From Bovifimicola ammoniilytica (GTDB lineage: Bacteria; Bacillota; Clostridia; Lachnospirales; Lachnospiraceae), in the NCBI RefSeq assembly GCF_025567085.1, contig NZ_JAOQJN010000003.1:248001-312000 (forward strand): 64,000 bases of DNA, written 5' to 3'. Of the stretch, positions 9,117 to 18,141 are shown in pieces. The notes under the pieces are model-generated. The model did no database searches. It was not told where the DNA came from and saw only the letters and a program-made list of their open reading frames with translations. Both the position numbers and the translations under genes were made by a program. Positions within the stretch are counted from its first letter, which is position 1. Each line of letters begins with the position of its first letter.

Positions 9117-9690
9117 AAAACCTCTAATAAACGCTAATTTTTATAAACCGATATTGCACATACAGATTGGAGAAAATCATCTTTGTACAGGCATTTGCAT
9201 ATATAAATATTGAAACGTTTGTATGAATTGCTAATTTGGCGGTATCATTTTCCGGCTCTTTTGATTATTTATGTTCATTCAACATCCAGAACATTTAAAC
9301 CAAAAAGTCCGTCTATGCCACACACTTGATTTATGACGTATCGTGTGTGTGAGTTATATGCCGTCAGAAGCAAAAGGTCGGTGCAGTTAATCACCGTTCA
9401 AGCGAAGCGCGTTTGATTGGCTGCACCGTAATAAACTTTGCTGATGACGGCATTTACTCACACCAGATAAAGGAATTATGAAAGTGTGTGTCATAGACGG
9501 ACACCTTGGCTTAATTGTCTGTCTGGTGAATGTACACAAAATCCGAGCCGAAAAATGATACCTGACAAATTTACGCAATTCCCACAAGTTGTTCCAATAT
9601 TTATATATCAAATCGCCTGTACATATGATTATTAAATATATCTGTATGTGCAACAGGTTTATAAAAAAATCAGCGTTTATTAGAGTTTTT
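9117..9690 (-). repeat. Long imperfect palindrome, copy 1 (family shared with 51158-51622)
   Basis: About 570 bp fold back on themselves. The end CTCTAATAAACGCT at 9122-9135 pairs with its complement at 9671-9684. GCACATACAG, TTTATATAT and TGTACAGGC segments pair inside, and the inner core GTCCGTCTATG (9308-9318) pairs with CATAGACGGAC (9492-9502). A nested hairpin (GGTGCAG/CTGCACC) sits near the apex. The arms differ by consistent bulges shared with copy 2, which gives the element a direction (minus here). One end overlaps the last codons and stop of the 9680 gene; the other abuts the valS promoter. No transposase gene is present. It could be a MITE or a structured RNA. Nothing else is seen in this 560-base gene-free stretch. 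Confidence 0.85.
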
Positions 9691-10861
9691 CTTCGTAGGC
9701 ATCAAGTATTCCCATTAATTCAGTGCTGTTCTCTTTATCATTCATAATTATATTTTTAACCTCTTCTCTTGCATTGCCTATAACTTCTGTATTATAATCC
9801 AGCGATTTTTTGAGACTGTTTCTTCTATTCATCAAATGATTCTTTATTTCATTCATATCACTTGGATTAATAATTGCATATGCCTGACTTATCCATACAT
9901 TCTGGTCTTTGACATTCATATTTTTTAATAACTGCACTAATTCATCTTCCGCATCAGCCAGTCTGCTCGATGCCTTATTATAGACTTCGTGTTCTTTTTT
10001 TAGTGTCAAATATGCACCCCATATTTTATTTAATTGATAGGCACTTTTTACACCATGTTTTTCGTATGAATATGTAAGTCGTCCCGCAATATTTACATAT
10101 TTTAACTTGATTTTATTAAGCAATCCGATTGCCCTGTTATATTTTATCTCACTTAATCTAAGTTCATTTATTGTCTGATTATGGAGGTAAAATATTCCGG
10201 CTGCAAATATGGCTGTGATTCCAATCAGCAAATATATTAACAGGCTGGTATCTTTATTAAATGCATAATTGACTATAAGAAATAATAAGAACAACACTGC
10301 AAATGCTATTATTCCTATCTTTGAGGCACCATTTATAAGATAAAGTCTGTTCTTGTATTCCTGTATCTCCATCTTTAATCCGGCTTTTTCACCCTCTAAA
10401 TATTTCATATCCGTCTTGACTGTCTGGCAATAACTTTCATCTTCTGACATCTGCTTTAAAATGTCTTTTATATCATCTTCACATTCTTTCATATGACTGA
10501 ACTGCTTTTCAGATAATTTTGCCATAGAACGTCCAAAGTCTCTTCTATCCTTATCTAATACCACAATTTTTTTCGCAATGTTTTTCAATCTTTCTTCCTG
10601 TGTATCAGGTAACTCTTCTATTATCTGTATATCAGTAAGATAAGAATTTACTGTCTGATACTCAACCTTTAACTCTGCAATTCTTGAATTAGCACCCATT
10701 ATTCTGTCACAACAATTCTCTATTGTCTGCTTCTTCTGTTCTAATGTCTCCGCCTGCATAGGCTCGGGTTTAATATAAACTGCCTCGTTATCTTCACTTG
10801 TTATCTCTAATTCGTCAAGATAATCCGTTTCTTCCGTTTTATTTCTTCTGAACAATCTCAT
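9680..10861 (-). CDS. Membrane-anchored coiled-coil protein, unknown operon gene 4
   Basis: The 393-aa protein has an acidic N-terminus and a long coiled coil at about residues 38-175. Two adjacent membrane helices follow (about 180-200 and 205-225), then a second coiled-coil region to the end. With a two-helix hairpin in the membrane, both coiled coils would face the cytoplasm. It is the last gene of the 16608-9680 operon, 14 bases after the preceding gene. Its final codons and stop lie in the outer arm of the long palindrome, which may end the transcript. I do not recognise a named family. Confidence 0.8.
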   Translation of the reverse strand: MRLFRRNKTEETDYLDELEITSEDNEAVYIKPEPMQAETLEQKKQTIENCCDRIMGANSRIAELKVEYQTVNSYLTDIQIIEELPDTQEERLKNIAKKIVVLDKDRRDFGRSMAKLSEKQFSHMKECEDDIKDILKQMSEDESYCQTVKTDMKYLEGEKAGLKMEIQEYKNRLYLINGASKIGIIAFAVLFLLFLIVNYAFNKDTSLLIYLLIGITAIFAAGIFYLHNQTINELRLSEIKYNRAIGLLNKIKLKYVNIAGRLTYSYEKHGVKSAYQLNKIWGAYLTLKKEHEVYNKASSRLADAEDELVQLLKNMNVKDQNVWISQAYAIINPSDMNEIKNHLMNRRNSLKKSLDYNTEVIGNAREEVKNIIMNDKENSTELMGILDAYEEKL

Positions 10862-10875
10862 CTCTATAGTGTCTC

Positions 10876-11715
10876 CTAACCTATATTACTTCTATAATCA
10901 TTCTTCCACTCATCAAGAACTTCCTGAACATTCACATAATAATCATCAAGGTTATGTCTGCCATCATATATAAATGTCTGAGATAAATTCTCATATTCAG
11001 TTCCATTGTTAATCTGTTCCCAGATATCCTTAACCTCTTCACTGCATTTAAGAACCAGTTCAGAATTAATCTCATTCTCTTTAGTAAAATCAATGTCCTC
11101 CTTAATGCCTGAATATTTCATCGCAAATTTGACATTAATAATCTCCTTTAAGGCTTCATCAGATGATTTTAATTCGTACGAATGTTTGAATTTTTCTAAT
11201 GCTTCTTTTAAATAAAACATTCTGCCCTCTATTTTACCAATTCCTAAGTATACCCCTGCATAGAATTCATTGCTTTCTCTTTTATATATATTGTTATTCA
11301 GAATATTTTCATATGTCTTTAACGCACTTCCAAGCTTGCCATTTTCAAAAAGCATATCAGCTCTTGTTTTCATTCGCTCTAACATTCCTTTTGAACTGAT
11401 AGTCTTTAATTCCTTTTCAAATGCTTTGATTTCTGTTTCGCTGTAATAACGGGAAGATTTTATAATTATCATAACAAGCTCTGCGAAATTCATTCTCTGT
11501 CCCATTGCATACATAAGCTTTTGTGCAACCTTTGGCAGATTAAGATTGTTTTCAATATAATCGCAAAGTCCCTCATTAAAGAAACCATCATCTACAAAAT
11601 ATGCGTTATTGTACAGATAGTATGCAAATTCTTCAATAGAATATATATTTAAGTCTGCATCGGCTATCCTGTATGGAACATCTGCTTTTCTACTGCATAA
11701 AATCAATCCACTCAT
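10876..11715 (-). CDS. TPR-like helical protein, unknown operon gene 3
   Basis: The 279-aa soluble protein has an N-terminal domain of about 80 residues and a central helical part with TPR-like pairs (LFENGKLGSALKTYENILNN, YLGIGKIEGRMFYLKEALEKF). The start is ATG 11715 because GGAG lies six bases upstream; the ATG at 11727 has none. It begins just after the actin-like gene (stop at 11731) and is followed closely by the membrane coiled-coil gene. The context suggests an adaptor within one complex, but the function is unknown. Confidence 0.78.
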   Translation of the reverse strand: MSGLILCSRKADVPYRIADADLNIYSIEEFAYYLYNNAYFVDDGFFNEGLCDYIENNLNLPKVAQKLMYAMGQRMNFAELVMIIIKSSRYYSETEIKAFEKELKTISSKGMLERMKTRADMLFENGKLGSALKTYENILNNNIYKRESNEFYAGVYLGIGKIEGRMFYLKEALEKFKHSYELKSSDEALKEIINVKFAMKYSGIKEDIDFTKENEINSELVLKCSEEVKDIWEQINNGTEYENLSQTFIYDGRHNLDDYYVNVQEVLDEWKNDYRSNIG

Positions 11716-11730
11716 ACACTTCTCCATTTC

Positions 11731-13020
11731 TTACAGATAATCTTCTATATCAATTACCCTTTTCACCATTTCTTCGCTTGACTTAAAGAAATCACCAAAG
11801 CCTAAATCTTTCACCACCACTATGCATTGTCTGTCATTCCTATAAGCTAACACAATCTCAATTCGTGTTGTCTTATTAGGGCGTGGTGGAAAGCCTCGTA
11901 AATCTATCACTATTTCTTTCTCACTCTTGCTAAGTGAAGATACTATTTTAAGTCTTAATTCTTTAGAATCATCTAATATTCCCTCTGCTCTTGCGCCTGC
12001 TTCGTACCAGTTGGTTCCTGCTTTTGACAATATGACTGGTATATTCTTGTCATCTTTTTCGACTTCTACTTCGATATTAACTAATGTTCTTCCCGAACAT
12101 ACAAACTGATAACTGTCAGCATTACCTATACCAATCTGACTAAGATTAGCGTAGCCTGCACCCTTAACAAACAGGTTATATCCCTGGAATACTCTTCGTT
12201 TACTGCATAAGAACCTTATCGAATCTTCCATCCATTTCTCATAGAAGCCGACACCTGTCAGGAATACTGCTGACACAATATGTTTACTACATAACTTCTT
12301 AAGAAGCTCTAAGAATTTCGTATCCATTTCTAGTCTGCCCTGTTCAGTCTGTAAATCACTCACTTTGAACTTCTGTGTCATATCCATCTCTTCGACTACA
12401 ATCGGCTGTGGTACTCTTGCTCTTACAGTTGTGAGTAATCTTACCAGAAACTGATGCTTTGTAAAATCAAATATCAGCACATCATTTACCCATATTTCCT
12501 TTTTCTGTGAAATCATATAATATATAATGCTTTCTGAATGACCGATAATTTTTACGTGTTCCCTGTCATAGCCCATATCATTTAAAACATTTCTAATAAG
12601 GTTAACAAGAATACGGTCCGGATATTCAACTGTTACAGATATATAATCAGGCTGCACAATGTGATAATTGCTTTTAAGTATTTTAAACAATCCCTCGAAG
12701 AAATGCTTTAATATCTCATATCCCGTATAAGTATTGTTACTTACAACTATACTTTTCTCAGATAAAATTGTCTTAAGGATATCATCAGCTAATATAGCCT
12801 CGCCATTCTTTTCCCTAAGCAATGCATCATCACCTATGCACCATTCATCACTATTATTTAATTTTCCTATTTCCGTTGGAATAAGATATTTCTGTTCGCC
12901 TGCAATTGTACTTACTGAATCCGGCTCTGCCATATTTCCCATACAATACGCAATCTGCGTGTAATCTCTACACAAATCTATCGAAACGGATATTAAGTTG
13001 TTCGCTGTCTTTGTACTCAA
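11731..13020 (-). CDS. Actin/Hsp70-fold-like protein (DUF5716-like), unknown operon gene 2
   Basis: The 429-aa protein shows a degenerate actin/Hsp70 ATPase layout. There is an N-terminal phosphate-1-like strand-turn (VSIDLCRDYTQIAY, Asp15), a central phosphate-2-like motif (VLIFDFTKH, near 182-190) and a distal AFLTGVG/KGAGYA region (about 251-291). The C-terminal part is a beta-rich domain rich in charged strands. The start is taken at TTG 13020 because GGAGG lies exactly seven bases upstream; the longer frame from 13047 has no ribosome-binding site. From memory, databases carry relatives as DUF5716. Actual ATP binding is an inference. Confidence 0.75.
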   Translation of the reverse strand: MSTKTANNLISVSIDLCRDYTQIAYCMGNMAEPDSVSTIAGEQKYLIPTEIGKLNNSDEWCIGDDALLREKNGEAILADDILKTILSEKSIVVSNNTYTGYEILKHFFEGLFKILKSNYHIVQPDYISVTVEYPDRILVNLIRNVLNDMGYDREHVKIIGHSESIIYYMISQKKEIWVNDVLIFDFTKHQFLVRLLTTVRARVPQPIVVEEMDMTQKFKVSDLQTEQGRLEMDTKFLELLKKLCSKHIVSAVFLTGVGFYEKWMEDSIRFLCSKRRVFQGYNLFVKGAGYANLSQIGIGNADSYQFVCSGRTLVNIEVEVEKDDKNIPVILSKAGTNWYEAGARAEGILDDSKELRLKIVSSLSKSEKEIVIDLRGFPPRPNKTTRIEIVLAYRNDRQCIVVVKDLGFGDFFKSSEEMVKRVIDIEDYL

Positions 13021-13059
13021 CTTAGTTCCTCCATATTTTAACATCAAAAGACATCTGTG

Positions 13060-16000
13060 CTACCTGAACAAATGCTTCACAAGTTCATTATTTACATAAT
13101 ATTTTCCGGCAAGTTCGCTTATCATTCCCTCTTGTTTCATCTCCATACACATAAGTATATCATTTAACATTCCATATCTTGACTGACTTGCCTCAACATT
13201 TCTGTCATCAAGCTGGTGGTCTTTACTCTCTGTCACGCGGCTTTCACCATCTGAAATCTCTGTTATATAATAATTTAACTTTTCTCCATAGAATAACGTA
13301 AAAGACTTTGTATACATTCCCGTAAAGCAACACTTCATCTCTTCAGTCGTGTACTCTTTCTCCTCATTATTACCTGTTTCAAGATAATAACTAATAAGAA
13401 CCTTATCCTGTGGCTCTGCTCTGTATACTATCGTTGTCTTATCTAGTATTCTGTCCGGCACTGCAAACCATTTAGTGAACTGTTTATAGAAATCAAATAT
13501 TATAGTCTTCTTATCTAAATATTTCATACAATCCATGCATATTTCCTTATTAGTATCAGAAATAGTCTTCTTATCAGACTGGTATTTAAGGTATGCACAT
13601 TTGCATATATCCATAATATTTTTGTCAAATACCAGCTCATCACCTAAGTGTTTGAAAAACATATCATCTACTGGATTCTCCCTGATGAAATATTCGTGCG
13701 ACATAAAGAATAAATATGCATATCTTATTACTTCGCTTGCACCTTTTTTATAATAAGAATCATAGATTGTAACCACACTTGAAATAAATGTCCTTGAAAA
13801 TAACATCTGTGCAATAAGTCTTTCCTCTAAGTCCCTGCTTTCAAATTCAAATTCCTTAGAGACACGCCATATCTCCATCATTTCCTTAGTCGTTCCATAA
13901 TAATATCTGCACAGATAATCTAAAATAATTTCATTGTATTTTCCCTTAGAAAATGCATAATTACAATATTCTAATAATTGCTTATCTTCTTCTATCTCCT
14001 TATCTTCCTTAAGTCTCCTTGAGCAATATTTAAGTATCTTACGTGGGTCTATATCGCTATAACCATATTCTATAAGATATTTTTCCGCATACTCATATAA
14101 GCCACGCATAATCATAAGTTCTATAACACTCACTCTTGACTTTCTCTTAAGTCTGCTTACGTCTATGCTCATTAGATATTCATCTAATTCTTCGCCATCA
14201 TAATTATTAGAATAATATTCTATAATGTCCTGTATGATATAATCTTTGTAAACTTCTTCAAAATCATCACTTATCATAACTTCTTTAAAGAGACTTACAC
14301 CTGATGGAATACTCTTATGATATTTTAGTGTCTGCTCACATTCTTTCGCCATCAGATAAATATTTTCCGGATTTCTTTCTAATGCAATCTTATTTAATCC
14401 TTTATCATCATATAATTTTGTCAATGTATAATTAATTGTGTTATGATAAATATTTCCATTAATATCCTTTAATAACACAACTGCGTCATCCGTATAAATA
14501 TTTATATATGCAATTCCTTTATTAATAACAAATGTCTGCTCATTCACAATCTCTTTATGTCTGACAATAACTTCCTTAATTCTATCATTGTCACATTCAA
14601 GCTTCCATGTGTTAAGAATTTTCACAAGATTCTTCTCATTCTCCTCAGTAATCATCTCTTCTGTAAGTACATCTGCATATACTACAGAAATAAATCTGTC
14701 TATTTCTCCATTTCGCAATTTATCTAATGCAAAATGCTCCATATTTCTTCTATAATTCTTGTATACATTTGGCTGCTTATCCTTATTTCTTATAATCAGA
14801 CCATAGAAAAATGCTTCTCTGTTCATAAGCTGGTTACCATTGTATACATAGTACATAAGCACAGTATTAGGAACTATACCATCATAATCCTCTGGCATCG
14901 AGTATACATAATATTCATACAATCTTGTGACCTGTATATCAGCAGTTACACCCTTAGCATACCATTTGAAATACTTCTCATCTGTCTTATTACCTCTGAT
15001 TAACAGACTTATAATTGCAGTTAAGATTATTTTATTCTCAAATTTATCATAGAGTTTAACAAGAATATTGAACAAAAGAGGTCTGAAATTCTTCTCAAGC
15101 ATTGCAAGTTCAGATATCTGGACTGCAAGTCTTAAATCTATCGCATCATATTTACTTCCGAAATTAAGCACCTGTAACTCAAATGAATTAATAACTCTTA
15201 ACAATGCCGGCTGTTTGTTTAATACATACAATGCCTCATAGTACATAAGCGTACTTCTGCAGCCTATCTTATACTGTTCTTTAATTCTTGTTAATTTAAG
15301 ACTTTTATTATTCTCAAATGATGTATCAATATATAGAAGTATCCATAGCAGCTGCCATTTATCGTATCCATTTTCATAGTATTTTCTAATAATATCCGTA
15401 GCAATAATTGTCTGCTCTAACTTTCTCTTCTGCAAAGTTCTTACATAGAGATAGTAGCAATATAATACTACGTTTTCCTCTTTCTTATCTAATATCTCCT
15501 CTGCTACACTGTCTATAAGCCATTTTGCTTCTTCATCTCTTCTTCTCGAAATATACATCTGTGCCTGTAGAAGTTTTAAAAATGGCATATCATCTCTGAA
15601 ACCTCTGGCTCTCTCAATTAAAACATTCGAATTCTCTGCCCATGTATCAATACTGCTCTTTCTCATTCTGAAATTAAGATATTGTTCATTAAGGCTTGCA
15701 ATACACTTCTTAATCTCATGATTTGCCGAATCTATTTCTCCTGTATTATCAATAGAAATCTCACATTCTAAACACTGGTTCATCGTATAAAATTTGATTT
15801 TTCCATAATTCATTCCACTATGCAATTTGGAAATATCTATAAGATATCTGAATTCATAATTATTTCCCGCAAAATCATCTTCAGTAATATTCTTCTTATA
15901 TTCCGTTATAAAATCTCCGTCCACATCTACCTTAATATCTATGTATCCCCATGTATTTCTGGTAAGAGTAAGAATATCTCCATATGATTCTTCTAACATA

Positions 16001-16608
16001 TCATACTCTCTTAATGTATCTGAAAGCTCTATCTTTACTTCCTGCTTCTTATTAATAGCAAGCATAAATTCCTCTAAAGCACGCTTTTTACTATAACTGT
16101 TGATAAGTCCATTATAAAGGCTCTTATCAGCCACATTATCTTTAAGAATAATTCTCTCGAAATCTTTCGACAGAAACATCTTAAGTCCCTCGTCATATTC
16201 CTGCTTAACAAGGTTAATGAAATGAAACAGATTCGATATATCGCCTATGGAAGATGGAATACTCTCTTCCTTAACAGCAATAGTATATGGTATAAAAAGT
16301 TCTCCACCATTGCTTACGATATTCACACGGCCTTTTATAACATCCCCGATTTCACTATTTTTGCCATCTATTACATACTCTATCTTATTATTTCTGCCAA
16401 CAAACTGGTCATTAATTATCTTGAATTTCTCGCACGTAGAATAAACTATCCCTTTTAGTTCATTGTCATCTTTACTAAAAATCTCAAATGAGCCATGGTA
16501 TAGTTCTCCTGCTTCTATTGATTTATCAATATCTGTAACCGATACTTCAACCTCCGGAAGATTATATTCAATTATGCCTCTTGATAACTTCCCAATTAGT
16601 TCTTTCAA
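13060..16608 (-). CDS. Giant helical-repeat protein (DUF5717-like), unknown operon gene 1
   Basis: The 1182-aa protein has no signal peptide or membrane segment. Residues about 1-310 look beta-rich (possibly two beta-sandwich units). From about residue 310 onwards it is almost entirely helical, with TPR/HEAT-like pairs (LLQAQMYISRRRDEEAKWLI, MIMRGLYEYAEKYLIEYGY), and there is a small C-terminal beta domain. The start codon is TTG at 16608 with AGAGG eight bases upstream. It is the first gene of a four-gene operon downstream of rarA. I recall relatives under DUF5717 in Lachnospiraceae. A scaffold role is inferred from size and repeats only. Confidence 0.8.
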   Translation of the reverse strand: MKELIGKLSRGIIEYNLPEVEVSVTDIDKSIEAGELYHGSFEIFSKDDNELKGIVYSTCEKFKIINDQFVGRNNKIEYVIDGKNSEIGDVIKGRVNIVSNGGELFIPYTIAVKEESIPSSIGDISNLFHFINLVKQEYDEGLKMFLSKDFERIILKDNVADKSLYNGLINSYSKKRALEEFMLAINKKQEVKIELSDTLREYDMLEESYGDILTLTRNTWGYIDIKVDVDGDFITEYKKNITEDDFAGNNYEFRYLIDISKLHSGMNYGKIKFYTMNQCLECEISIDNTGEIDSANHEIKKCIASLNEQYLNFRMRKSSIDTWAENSNVLIERARGFRDDMPFLKLLQAQMYISRRRDEEAKWLIDSVAEEILDKKEENVVLYCYYLYVRTLQKRKLEQTIIATDIIRKYYENGYDKWQLLWILLYIDTSFENNKSLKLTRIKEQYKIGCRSTLMYYEALYVLNKQPALLRVINSFELQVLNFGSKYDAIDLRLAVQISELAMLEKNFRPLLFNILVKLYDKFENKIILTAIISLLIRGNKTDEKYFKWYAKGVTADIQVTRLYEYYVYSMPEDYDGIVPNTVLMYYVYNGNQLMNREAFFYGLIIRNKDKQPNVYKNYRRNMEHFALDKLRNGEIDRFISVVYADVLTEEMITEENEKNLVKILNTWKLECDNDRIKEVIVRHKEIVNEQTFVINKGIAYINIYTDDAVVLLKDINGNIYHNTINYTLTKLYDDKGLNKIALERNPENIYLMAKECEQTLKYHKSIPSGVSLFKEVMISDDFEEVYKDYIIQDIIEYYSNNYDGEELDEYLMSIDVSRLKRKSRVSVIELMIMRGLYEYAEKYLIEYGYSDIDPRKILKYCSRRLKEDKEIEEDKQLLEYCNYAFSKGKYNEIILDYLCRYYYGTTKEMMEIWRVSKEFEFESRDLEERLIAQMLFSRTFISSVVTIYDSYYKKGASEVIRYAYLFFMSHEYFIRENPVDDMFFKHLGDELVFDKNIMDICKCAYLKYQSDKKTISDTNKEICMDCMKYLDKKTIIFDFYKQFTKWFAVPDRILDKTTIVYRAEPQDKVLISYYLETGNNEEKEYTTEEMKCCFTGMYTKSFTLFYGEKLNYYITEISDGESRVTESKDHQLDDRNVEASQSRYGMLNDILMCMEMKQEGMISELAGKYYVNNELVKHLFR

Positions 16609-16650
16609 AAAAATACCTCTTTCTGTATATCTGTCAAAATTCTTATCTGA

Positions 16651-16659
16651 ATTTTATCA
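16651..16659 (-). promoter_or_regulatory. Possible extended -10 promoter of the unknown operon
   Basis: TGATAAAAT on the minus strand is an extended -10 element 43 bases before the TTG start of the 13060-16608 gene. The -35 region is poor (TAGTAA at 17 bases). No terminator is visible between rarA and this point, so read-through from rarA is also possible. Confidence 0.35.
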
Positions 16660-16711
16660 CAAATGTCGTTCTATTACTAGTATGCATTGTAGAATTAATA
16701 TCTCTGAATGT

Positions 16712-17977
16712 CTAGTCTGCTTCGAAGAATTTAACGTCTTTTATCTCGTCTGGTAAATACTGTTGTTCCACATAATGTCCCTCGTAATCGTGAGGGTATT
16801 TGTAGCCAATCCCATGACCTAATTCTTTCGCTCCACCGTAATGTGCATCTTTTAAATATGCCGGTATCTGATATGCAGGCTCTCTTTTTACAAAATCAAG
16901 GGCTTTGTCAATTGCCATATATGCAGCATTTCCCTTAGGTGCATTTGCAATATATAAGACTGCCTCTGCTAAAGGTATCCTTGCCTCCGGCATTCCTAAC
17001 TGATGCACTGCTTCTGCTGCCGATACAGCAACGACTAGTGCCTGTGGGTCTGCAAGACCTACATCCTCTGCTGCACATATCATAATTCTTCTCGCAATAA
17101 AAGTAACACTTTCTCCTGCATTTAACATTCTCGCCAGATAATATATGGCAGCATCGGGGTCAGAGCCTCTCATGCTCTTTATAAATGCTGATATCGTATC
17201 ATAATGATTATCCCCTGACTTATCATAACGAGGATTTCTCTGCTGTACACATTCCTCTATGGTATCAATATCGATATGAATAACTCCATCCGCCCTTCTG
17301 TCCGTTGTAAGAACTGCTAATTCTACTGCATTCAAGGCTGTTCTTGCATCTCCATTGGCAATATCTGCAAGAAAATCAATGGCATCTTCACTCATTTTTG
17401 CACCATAAGCCCCCATTCCCTTAACTTCATCAGATATTGCCCTGTTAATAAGAATCTTTATATCCTCTTTATCTAATTCCTTTAATTCAAATATGGTAGA
17501 CCTCGATATAAGTGCACTATTTACTTCAAAATATGGATTCTCTGTTGTAGCACCTATTAAAATAATTGTACCATCTTCGACAAATGGCAGCAAATAATCC
17601 TGCTGTCCTTTATTAAATCTGTGAATCTCATCCACAAACAAAATTGTACGTTTTCCATACATACCGAGACTATCCTTAGCTGCGTTCACTACTTCCTCCA
17701 TGTCTTTCTTACCCGCAACCGTCGCATTAATCTGGCGGAATTCAGAATCAGAAGTATTAGCAATAACCTTTGCAAGTGTGGTCTTGCCAGTTCCCGGTGG
17801 CCCATAGAAGATGACCGAGCTTAACTTATCAGCCTTAATTGCTCTGTATAATAGCTTATTCTCACCAAGAATATGCTTCTGCCCTACCATTTCTTCAAGT
17901 TTCTCCGGTCTCATTCTTGAAGCAAGTGGTGATTCCTTACTCTTAGCATTATTTCTCATATATTCAAATAAATCCAT
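16712..17977 (-). CDS. rarA: Replication-associated recombination protein A (AAA+ ATPase)
   Basis: The 421-aa RarA/MgsA family protein has Walker A GPPGTGKT at residues 59-66 and Walker B TILFVDEIHR near residues 107-116. Sensor 1 (IGATTENPYFEVN) and the C-terminal MgsA tetramerisation domain follow. It acts at stalled replication forks. ATG 17977 is chosen because GGAG sits in the preceding start cassette; the frame extends to 18037 without a binding site. Divergent from citrate synthase; the unknown operon lies 100 bases downstream. Confidence 0.95.
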   Translation of the reverse strand: MDLFEYMRNNAKSKESPLASRMRPEKLEEMVGQKHILGENKLLYRAIKADKLSSVIFYGPPGTGKTTLAKVIANTSDSEFRQINATVAGKKDMEEVVNAAKDSLGMYGKRTILFVDEIHRFNKGQQDYLLPFVEDGTIILIGATTENPYFEVNSALISRSTIFELKELDKEDIKILINRAISDEVKGMGAYGAKMSEDAIDFLADIANGDARTALNAVELAVLTTDRRADGVIHIDIDTIEECVQQRNPRYDKSGDNHYDTISAFIKSMRGSDPDAAIYYLARMLNAGESVTFIARRIMICAAEDVGLADPQALVVAVSAAEAVHQLGMPEARIPLAEAVLYIANAPKGNAAYMAIDKALDFVKREPAYQIPAYLKDAHYGGAKELGHGIGYKYPHDYEGHYVEQQYLPDEIKDVKFFEAD

Positions 17978-18081
17978 TTTAATCTCCATTTCACATAAAT
18001 CTCTAATAATTTTACCACTATTCCAGCTCTTTAACAATCATATTAAGTTTTATAAATTCTATTAAGTTTTTCTAAATTCTG

Positions 18082-18110
18082 TTGTTAGTGCATTTGTTTT
18101 ATGGTAAAAT
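18082..18110 (+). promoter_or_regulatory. Promoter of citrate synthase
   Basis: TTGTTA (18082-18087) and TAAAAT (18105-18110) with a 17-base spacer and an extended TG two bases before the -10. The expected start near 18117 gives a leader of about 25 bases before the TTG start codon. Confidence 0.75.
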
Positions 18111-18141
18111 AAAGTTTATTACGGAAAAAGGGGGTTTTCAT

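Noticed and set aside
9387..9653. Possible small protein in the long palindrome sharing IKPRCPSMTH with a frame in copy 2 (51285-51467)
   Set aside because: The shared peptide follows from conserved core DNA of the repeat; the rest of the frames differ, there is no binding site, and palindrome pairing explains the conservation.
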